DNA of 64,000 nt from Archangium lansingense (GTDB taxonomy: Bacteria; Myxococcota; Myxococcia; Myxococcales; Myxococcaceae): the NCBI RefSeq assembly GCF_026626635.1, contig NZ_JAPNKA010000001.1, positions 10,958,501 through 11,022,500 of the forward strand, in the 5' to 3' direction. Every line of letters starts with the position of its first letter. Position 1 is the first letter of the stretch. Under the pieces are notes generated by a model. The model had not been told where the DNA came from. It searched no databases and worked only from the letters and a program-made list of their open reading frames with translations. Below are positions 59,264-64,000 of this stretch, in pieces. Both the position numbers and the translations under genes were made by a program.

Positions 59264-59722
59264 TTGGAGGCGCTGCGCTTCGTGGTGTGCGGCCGGCCCG
59301 AGTGCCGGCAGGTGTTCTTCCTCTGCTCTGCGTGCGACCGTGGCCAGCGCTACTGCGGGCCGCCGTGCAGTCGAAGGGCGCGGGCGGAGTCAATGCGCGC
59401 GGCTGGTGCGCGCTACCAGCGCACCCGGGACGGACGGCACGCACATGCCGCGCGGCAGGCGGCCTGGCGGGAGCGGCGGCGAGAGAAAGTGACGCATCAG
59501 TCTCCCGCTGCCGCGGCGCGGACAGCCAGTGTGCCCGTCGCGCCGGCCCCGGCCGCCACGCAGGTGGCCGCGGAGCCGAGCGCAGCGAGGCCACTGCCGC
59601 ATGCACCGCCGCCATCCATCCCCGCCTGCACCTGGTGCGGGCGTCAGAGTCCCTTCCTGCGCCACACCACCCTTGCGCGCACCCACGTGGGCCGGCGCTT
59701 CAGGGCTGCCCGTCCGCCGTGA
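59264..59722 (+). CDS. Cys-rich IS21 passenger protein
   Basis: 152 residues from a TTG at 59264. The N-terminus has a zinc-finger-like arrangement (CGRPECRQVFFLCSACDRGQ, then RYCGPPCSRRAR) with six cysteines in about 30 residues, followed by a basic and then Ala/Pro-rich middle, and another CTWC pair near the end. It lies nine bases upstream of istA inside the IS. It may regulate or target transposition. No family name is certain. Confidence 0.55.
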   Translation: MEALRFVVCGRPECRQVFFLCSACDRGQRYCGPPCSRRARAESMRAAGARYQRTRDGRHAHAARQAAWRERRREKVTHQSPAAAARTASVPVAPAPAATQVAAEPSAARPLPHAPPPSIPACTWCGRQSPFLRHTTLARTHVGRRFRAARPP

Positions 59723-59731
59723 GGTGGGCCC

Positions 59732-61246
59732 ATGATTTCCCCCGAGCTCGCCGCCCGCATCCGCCGACTGCACTTCGCCGAGCACTGGAAGGTGGGCACC
59801 ATCTGCTCCGAGCTGGGCGTGCACCACGACACCGTCCGGCGCGCCCTGACGCTCGAGCGCGTCAGCGGCACGGGGGTGAAGTCCGTCAGGCCCACGCTGC
59901 TGGATGCCTACAAGGGCTTCATCCAAGCCACCCTGGAGGCCCACCCACGCCTCACCGCCATGCGCCTCTTCCACATGGTGAAGGCGCGCGGCTACGTGGG
60001 TGGCCCGCTCCAGGTGCGCCGCTACGTGCGCACGGTGCGTCCCACCTCTCGCGCCGAGGCCTTCCTGCGCCGCAGCACGCTTGCGGGCGAGGAGGCCCAG
60101 GTGGATTGGGGGCACTTCGGCACGCTGCCCGTGGGTAACACGCGCCGCCCTCTGTGCTGCTTCGTCATGGTGCTGGGCCACAGCCGCGCCCTCTATGCGC
60201 GCTTCTTCCTCGACATGACGCTGGAGAGCTTCCTCAAGGGCCACGTGCTGGCCTTCCAGGCGCTGGGGGGCGTGCCGCGCGCGCTGCTGTACGACAACTT
60301 GAAGTCCGTGGTGCTCGAGCGCGCCGGAGACGCCATCCGCTTCCACCCGCGCCTGCTGGAATTGGCTGGCCACTACCACTTCGCACCCAAGCCCTGCGCC
60401 CCCTACCGCGGCAACGAGAAGGGCAAGGTGGAGCGCACCATCCGCTACCTGCGCGACTCCTTCTTCGCCGCGCGCACCTTTAGCGGCGTGGATGACCTCA
60501 ACGCGCAAGCGGCGCGGTGGGCGGCCGAGGTGGCCCACGCGCGCCAATTGCCCGGCGACGTCACCGGGCGCACCGTCGCCACGGCCCTCGAGGAGGAACG
60601 CCCGCGGCTGCTGCCCCTGCCCGCACACCCGTTTCCCACGGACGTGGTGCGCCCCGTCGCCTCCGGCAAGACGCCCTACGTGCGCTTCGACTCCAACGAC
60701 TACTCCATTCCACACACCCTGGTGAAGAAGCCCCTCACCCTGGTGGCCTCCGAGACACGCGTACGCGTACTGGACGGCTCCGAGGAGGTGGCCTCCCACC
60801 CGCGCTGCTTCGAGAAGGGCCGCACCCTGGAGCAGCCCGGCCACCTCGCCGCCCTCGCCGACGCCAAGGCCCGCGCGCACGAGCTGCGCGGCCGAGACTT
60901 GCTGCGCGCCTCCTGCCAGCAGGCAGAGGGCTTCCTCGCGGCCCTCGCCCAGCGCGACCTCTCGCTGTCACACCACACTGCTCAATTGCTGAAGTTACTT
61001 ACGCTCCACGGCGCACGCGCCCTGGATGAGGCCCTCGCCGAGGCCCTGCGCAAGGGGGCGGTGAGCGCCCCCGCCGTGGCCCACCTCCTGGAGCAGCGCG
61101 CTCGCCGCCAGCGTCAGCCTCCACCACTCACCGTGGTGCTGCCGGATGACCCGCGCATCGCCGCCTCCCGCACCCGCCCCCACTCCCTCGCCGACTATGA
61201 CCGCCTCCTTAACAAGGACTCCGCCGATGACGACTCCACTCGCTGA
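59732..61246 (+). CDS. istA: IS21 transposase IstA
   Basis: 504 residues. An N-terminal HTH (ICSELGVHHDTVRRAL) is followed by the DDE integrase core with Asp125 (QVDWGHFG), Asp188 (LLYDNLK) and Glu234 (KGKVERTI), and a C-terminal DNA-binding part with YVRFDSNDYSIPHTLVKKP typical of IstA. It cuts and joins the element's ends. Its stop is 20 bases inside the istB start, giving coupled translation. Confidence 0.96.
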   Translation: MISPELAARIRRLHFAEHWKVGTICSELGVHHDTVRRALTLERVSGTGVKSVRPTLLDAYKGFIQATLEAHPRLTAMRLFHMVKARGYVGGPLQVRRYVRTVRPTSRAEAFLRRSTLAGEEAQVDWGHFGTLPVGNTRRPLCCFVMVLGHSRALYARFFLDMTLESFLKGHVLAFQALGGVPRALLYDNLKSVVLERAGDAIRFHPRLLELAGHYHFAPKPCAPYRGNEKGKVERTIRYLRDSFFAARTFSGVDDLNAQAARWAAEVAHARQLPGDVTGRTVATALEEERPRLLPLPAHPFPTDVVRPVASGKTPYVRFDSNDYSIPHTLVKKPLTLVASETRVRVLDGSEEVASHPRCFEKGRTLEQPGHLAALADAKARAHELRGRDLLRASCQQAEGFLAALAQRDLSLSHHTAQLLKLLTLHGARALDEALAEALRKGAVSAPAVAHLLEQRARRQRQPPPLTVVLPDDPRIAASRTRPHSLADYDRLLNKDSADDDSTR

Positions 61247-61994
61247 CCGCCTGGCCTCCCTCGGGCTGCACGCCACCTCCCAGGGCCTCGCGGACCTCAT
61301 CGCCCGCGCCACGAAGGCCAGATGGGGCGCTACCGAGTTGCTGGAGCACCTGGCCGACGAGGAGCAGAAGGAACGCGGCCGCAGAAGTCTCGAGCGGCGC
61401 CTGTCTCGCAGCCGCCTTGGCCGCTTCAAGCCCATGGCGGACTACGACTGGGGATGGCCCAAGAAGATTGACCGCGAGGCCGTCGAGTCCGCCTTGCGCC
61501 TGGATTTCCTGGAGCGCGCGCGCAACGTCGTCATTGTCGCCCCTCAGGGACTGGGCAAGACGATGATCGCGCAGAACATCGCCCACCAGGCCGTCCTCAA
61601 GGGGCACTCCGCTCTCTTCGTCACCGCCTCCCAGTTGCTGCTCGACCTGGGCGCCCAGGACACCAGCCGCGCACTGGACCGCCGCCTGCGCCACTACACC
61701 AGCCGCACCAGCCTGCTCGTCATCGACGAGATGGGCTACCTCGCCTACGACGCGCGCAACGCGGACCTCCTCTTTCAAGTCGTGGCGCGCAGGTATGAAC
61801 AACGCTCATTGGTGATGACCACGAATCTGGCGTTTTCGGACTGGCCGACCATTTTTCCCAACGCCGCGTGCGCCACCGCGCTGATTGACCGCGTCATCCA
61901 CCACGCGGACGTCCTCGCTATCGAAGGCGAGAGCTACCGCCGCCGCGAGGCCGAGGAGGCCGCGACGACCAGGAGGGCGAAGTCCAAGCGCTGA
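61227..61994 (+). CDS. istB: IS21 helper ATPase IstB
   Basis: 255 residues from the ATG at 61227, overlapping istA by 20 bases. It is a DnaA/DnaC-like AAA+ protein: Walker A in APQGLGKTMIAQ, Walker B in LLVIDEMGYLAYD, sensor-like MTTNLAFSDWPTIF and an arginine-rich end. It loads on target DNA and activates IstA. It appears intact. The right end of the IS lies 86 bases after its stop. Confidence 0.96.
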   Translation: MTTPLADRLASLGLHATSQGLADLIARATKARWGATELLEHLADEEQKERGRRSLERRLSRSRLGRFKPMADYDWGWPKKIDREAVESALRLDFLERARNVVIVAPQGLGKTMIAQNIAHQAVLKGHSALFVTASQLLLDLGAQDTSRALDRRLRHYTSRTSLLVIDEMGYLAYDARNADLLFQVVARRYEQRSLVMTTNLAFSDWPTIFPNAACATALIDRVIHHADVLAIEGESYRRREAEEAATTRRAKSKR

Positions 61995-62080
61995 GCCTCA
62001 CCTCGGACCGGGATGCCGGACCCCCGGCACACCTCCAGCGTCCCAGTCCAAATTTCCGCGTTTCCTCGTGAACGCCAACA

Positions 62081-62376
62081 TGACGCACGACGGTTCAGCA
62101 AGGTCCAGTACATGCGCCCCCTTGGAACGGGCCGACGCCTCAGACTCCCTGCTCTCAGGCTGCTGACGCAGAGGGTACAAACGGCTCCAGTCTCCTGGGC
62201 TTCGTCTCTGCCCGTTGAACGTGTGCGCGGCTTGGCTACCTCCCCGCACCAGCGCACTGGAGGGGCCTTAGGCGACTGTGGGCATCAACCCCCGGCGGCC
62301 TGTCGCGGTAAAAGAGCGGCACGCGGGCACGGTCGGCCAGCCGGTCACGGTCCCCAGCCGTGGCAGCCCGCGCTTT
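62081..62376. other. Gene-free flank between IS21 and IS66 element
   Basis: 296 bases beginning with the IS21 target-site duplicate. No reading frame has coding features here, and no repeat or tRNA is seen. It is probably the former upstream region of the DUF4145 gene, split off by the IS21 insertion. Confidence 0.5.
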
Positions 62377-62447
62377 GTAACTGCTCGCCGGCCCCCGTCA
62401 TAACGAGAGGGGGCGTGACGTGAGACCTCCGGGCCACAAACCTGGAG

Positions 62448-62855
62448 GTGCACGTGGAGAAGGAGTTGGAGCAGTTCAGGCAGGAGGTGGAGAGGCTGCG
62501 AGCGGGGCGAAGGGGAGGCTCGGGCCCATTTCCGGAGCCGCTGCGCGCGTTCGCGGTGCGCTACCTGGCGTATGCCCTGGAGAAGGGCGACACGCTCAAA
62601 GCGGTGGTGGAAAGACTGGGGGTGTCGGAGCCGACGTTGCAGGCGTGGCGGAGGGGGCAGACGCCCGGCGGCAAGAAGACGCAGGGGAGTGAGCCGAGGG
62701 CAGCGCCACTGGTGCCGGTGGTGGTGCACCCTCGCAAGGAGGAGAGGCCGCCGTCAGCCGCTACTACCTTCGCGATAGTGTCTCCCCAGGGCTGGCGTGT
62801 GGAGGGGCTGGGCCTGGAGGAGGCGGAGAAGCTGTTGCGGAGGCTGACGTGCTGA
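62448..62855 (+). CDS. IS66 TnpA-like protein
   Basis: 135 residues from GTG. A coiled-coil-like start (VEKELEQFRQEVERLRAG), then a helix-turn-helix (LRAFAVRYLAYALEKGDTLK and VVERLGVSEPTLQAWRRG), as in IS66 TnpA. The C-terminus has a beta-hairpin with WRVEGLGLEEAEKLLRRL. The tnpB start overlaps the stop by seven bases. It lies 71 bases from the left end. Confidence 0.8.
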   Translation: MHVEKELEQFRQEVERLRAGRRGGSGPFPEPLRAFAVRYLAYALEKGDTLKAVVERLGVSEPTLQAWRRGQTPGGKKTQGSEPRAAPLVPVVVHPRKEERPPSAATTFAIVSPQGWRVEGLGLEEAEKLLRRLTC

Positions 62856-63223
62856 CGCTCACGCGAGCGGTGCGCGTGTACGCCTGCGCGGCACCTGTGG
62901 ACATGCGCAAGGGCTTCGATGGACTGGGTGCCCTGGTGGAGCAGCAGTTGGGAGGGCAGCTTCTCAAGGGCGACGTCTTCCTCTTCGTCGGCCGGTGCCG
63001 TCGCCGCGCCAAGGTGCTGTACTTCGACGGCACGGGGCTGGTGCTGCTCACCAAACGCCTCTTCAAGGGACGCTTCGCCAGGCCCTGGGTAGAGGCGGGA
63101 GCGCCGAGCGTGGAGCTGACGGTGGCCGAGCTGTCGCTGTTTCTGGAGGGCTGCGTGCTGCGCGCTGCGCTCGCCGCCATCGAGAATCCCGGCACTGTCA
63201 CGCTCCCGGCCAGCTCCGACTGA
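62849..63223 (+). CDS. tnpB: IS66 TnpB-like protein
   Basis: 124 residues, full length. The hallmark CAAPVDMRKGFDGLGALVEQ opens it, then GDVFLFVGRCRRRAKVLYFD and GTGLVLLTKRL. This is the accessory protein of IS66 elements. The right terminal repeat lies 52 bases after the stop, where tnpC would normally begin. Confidence 0.93.
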   Translation: MLTLTRAVRVYACAAPVDMRKGFDGLGALVEQQLGGQLLKGDVFLFVGRCRRRAKVLYFDGTGLVLLTKRLFKGRFARPWVEAGAPSVELTVAELSLFLEGCVLRAALAAIENPGTVTLPASSD

Positions 63224-63314
63224 CGTCTCCGTGCCTTGCTTCCATGCCTGCTGGGCTCATCCCCGCCCCTTCTAGACGGGGCGCGGCGAGCTGTTACGGT
63301 TGTGCTAGCCGCTC

Positions 63315-64000
63315 TTAGCTTCCGCAGTCGTCTCGGAACTGAAGCTGGTCGGGAGACTTCAGCTCGATTTGCGCGACGCCCTTGTAGCCTTTGACTTCGC
63401 CCAGGATGCAAGGCCGAGTACCAATCAGTTCTTGAAGGTCCGTGGGGAAGTTCGCTCTGTGGTTGCCCCAGATGACCAACGACAGGCGCCTACTGCTGGG
63501 GAACGGCGCACCGACCTCAATCCAGGTCGGATTTCCGCGCGTGTTCGACGGACTCTTGGTGACGGCAACCACCCGACCAGCAATGGCGCGGGTCCGCCCG
63601 ATGTGCTCCCTTGCGGAATCCCAGTCGAGGGGGTTCTCACACGACAAACCGGGCACACCTCGGAGTTTCGGGGGCACGCTCGGCTTGTGCTGCGCTTCGG
63701 TGGATGACCCGCTGACGATTCCAAAACCCGCCTTTGCAGGACCGGCGTTCGATGGATGTACGACGGGGAGCTGCGCGTCCGGCGGGGGCAGCGGAGCCTC
63801 TGCAGCGTCAGGCAACGAGGAGCGCCGCAGGCGGTTCGACCTGGTGGACTTAGGCACCACCTTGGTCCCCGGTTCCCCGGTATAGGGGTTCACATTGCCG
63901 ACAGTGCTCCAGTTGTTCCTGAAGTTCCCGTCAGGAGCGGACCGCATGTGAGGTGCGACGTAGGTGCCGTCCTTGCGGACGTACCCATTGACGTGGACAG
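63315..64000 (-). CDS. Hypothetical protein with C-terminal OB-like domain (5' end beyond window)
   Basis: At least 228 residues; the frame is open to the right edge, where it reads VHVNGYVRKDGTYVAPHMRS, so the apparent ATG at 63947 is internal. The next part NPYTGEPGTK and the preceding motif recur in proteins of phage and island origin. A Pro/Ser linker follows. The last about 90 residues (AIAGRVVAVTKSPSNTRG to VAQIELKSPDQLQF) look like an OB fold for nucleic-acid binding. It lies just after the IS66 element, within the island. Function unknown. Confidence 0.6.
   Translation of the reverse strand, partial: VHVNGYVRKDGTYVAPHMRSAPDGNFRNNWSTVGNVNPYTGEPGTKVVPKSTRSNRLRRSSLPDAAEAPLPPPDAQLPVVHPSNAGPAKAGFGIVSGSSTEAQHKPSVPPKLRGVPGLSCENPLDWDSAREHIGRTRAIAGRVVAVTKSPSNTRGNPTWIEVGAPFPSSRRLSLVIWGNHRANFPTDLQELIGTRPCILGEVKGYKGVAQIELKSPDQLQFRDDCGS

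Larger units (their letters stand above)
58977..62080 (+). mobile_element. IS21-family insertion sequence, complete
   Basis: 3104 bases. The left end begins TGTTGATGGTCACCAGGAAG and the right end, reversed, begins TGTTGGCGTTCACGAGGAAA, sharing 19 of the first 25 positions. The flanking bases TGACG at 58972-58976 and 62081-62085 are a 5-bp target duplication, within the IS21 range. It carries a Cys-rich passenger gene, istA and istB. The IS is inserted upstream of the DUF4145 gene and is apparently complete. 58915-59263 holds only the IS left end and no gene. Confidence 0.88.
62377..63297 (+). mobile_element. IS66-family element lacking tnpC
   Basis: 921 bases. The left end reads GTAACTGCTCGCCGGCCCCC at 62377-62399 and the right end, reversed (63275-63297), reads GTAACAGCTCGCCGCGCCCC, matching at 20 of 23 positions. 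Inside are tnpA and tnpB only; the large tnpC transposase is absent, so mobility would need a tnpC from elsewhere. Flanking 8-mers differ (CGCGCTTT and GGTTGTGC), so no target duplication is visible. Confidence 0.8.

Noticed and set aside
1..64000. CRISPR array
   Set aside because: No set of regularly spaced identical repeats was found; the only close repeats are explained above.

Overview
The window looks like a chromosome segment of a high-GC myxobacterium, most likely from the Cystobacter/Archangium/Stigmatella side of the group. This is an inference from very high GC with strong third-position bias, many secreted lipoproteins, a large outer-membrane-type protein of the kind seen in Myxococcales, a degenerate Ser/Thr-kinase-like membrane protein, hybrid histidine kinases and a Thg1-like protein. 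No rRNA gene or CRISPR array was seen.

Positions 1-55.4 kb are mostly core chromosome. On the left (1-7.2 kb, minus strand) lie the edge-truncated end of an ECF sigma factor, secreted and membrane proteins of unknown role, a kinase-like membrane protein paired with a CBM9-like secreted protein, and a cytochrome P450. From 15.0 down to 7.2 kb a minus-strand run carries an outer-membrane-like protein, a tiny LptM-like lipoprotein, lysA, dapA, dapB, a FAH-family enzyme, folK and a TPR protein, so lysine/diaminopimelate synthesis and a folate step share one transcription block. Next come mutM, a Fe/Mn superoxide dismutase, Ku, an M48 protease lipoprotein, a YihY-type membrane protein, an EamA transporter, a hydrolase, queG, a PduO-type cobalamin adenosyltransferase and thyA-folA. 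An iron permease fused to a cytochrome c domain sits behind a Fur-like AT-rich operator. A three-gene signalling operon (histidine kinase, small response regulator, hybrid kinase) follows, then an HD phosphohydrolase with a Nudix/MBL fusion, and an ATP-grasp, GNAT and transglutaminase-lipoprotein cluster.

From 38 to 55.4 kb are lipoproteins, a DUF255 thioredoxin-like protein, a GT39-type glycosyltransferase, a second transglutaminase-like protein, a small RNA-repair-like pair (P-loop kinase plus Thg1-like 3'-5' polymerase), a BTAD/AAA regulator, an acyl-CoA-dehydrogenase-like enzyme, and a PadR gene facing a PPK2 plus AAA-ATPase pair across three spaced operator-like palindromes.

From about 55.45 kb to the right edge the window looks like an integrated island. 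It begins at a 3' fragment of a tRNA gene, with 62-bp direct repeats, a HTH_17 (excisionase-like) gene, small hypothetical genes, an XRE regulator with palindromic operators, and a DUF4145 protein. It also holds a complete IS21-family element (58977-62080) with terminal repeats and a 5-bp target duplication, an IS66-type element that keeps both ends but has lost tnpC (62377-63297), and an edge-truncated protein with an OB-like C-terminus. No integrase is inside the window. A family of GC-rich, hairpin-forming intergenic repeats occurs at five places between core genes.
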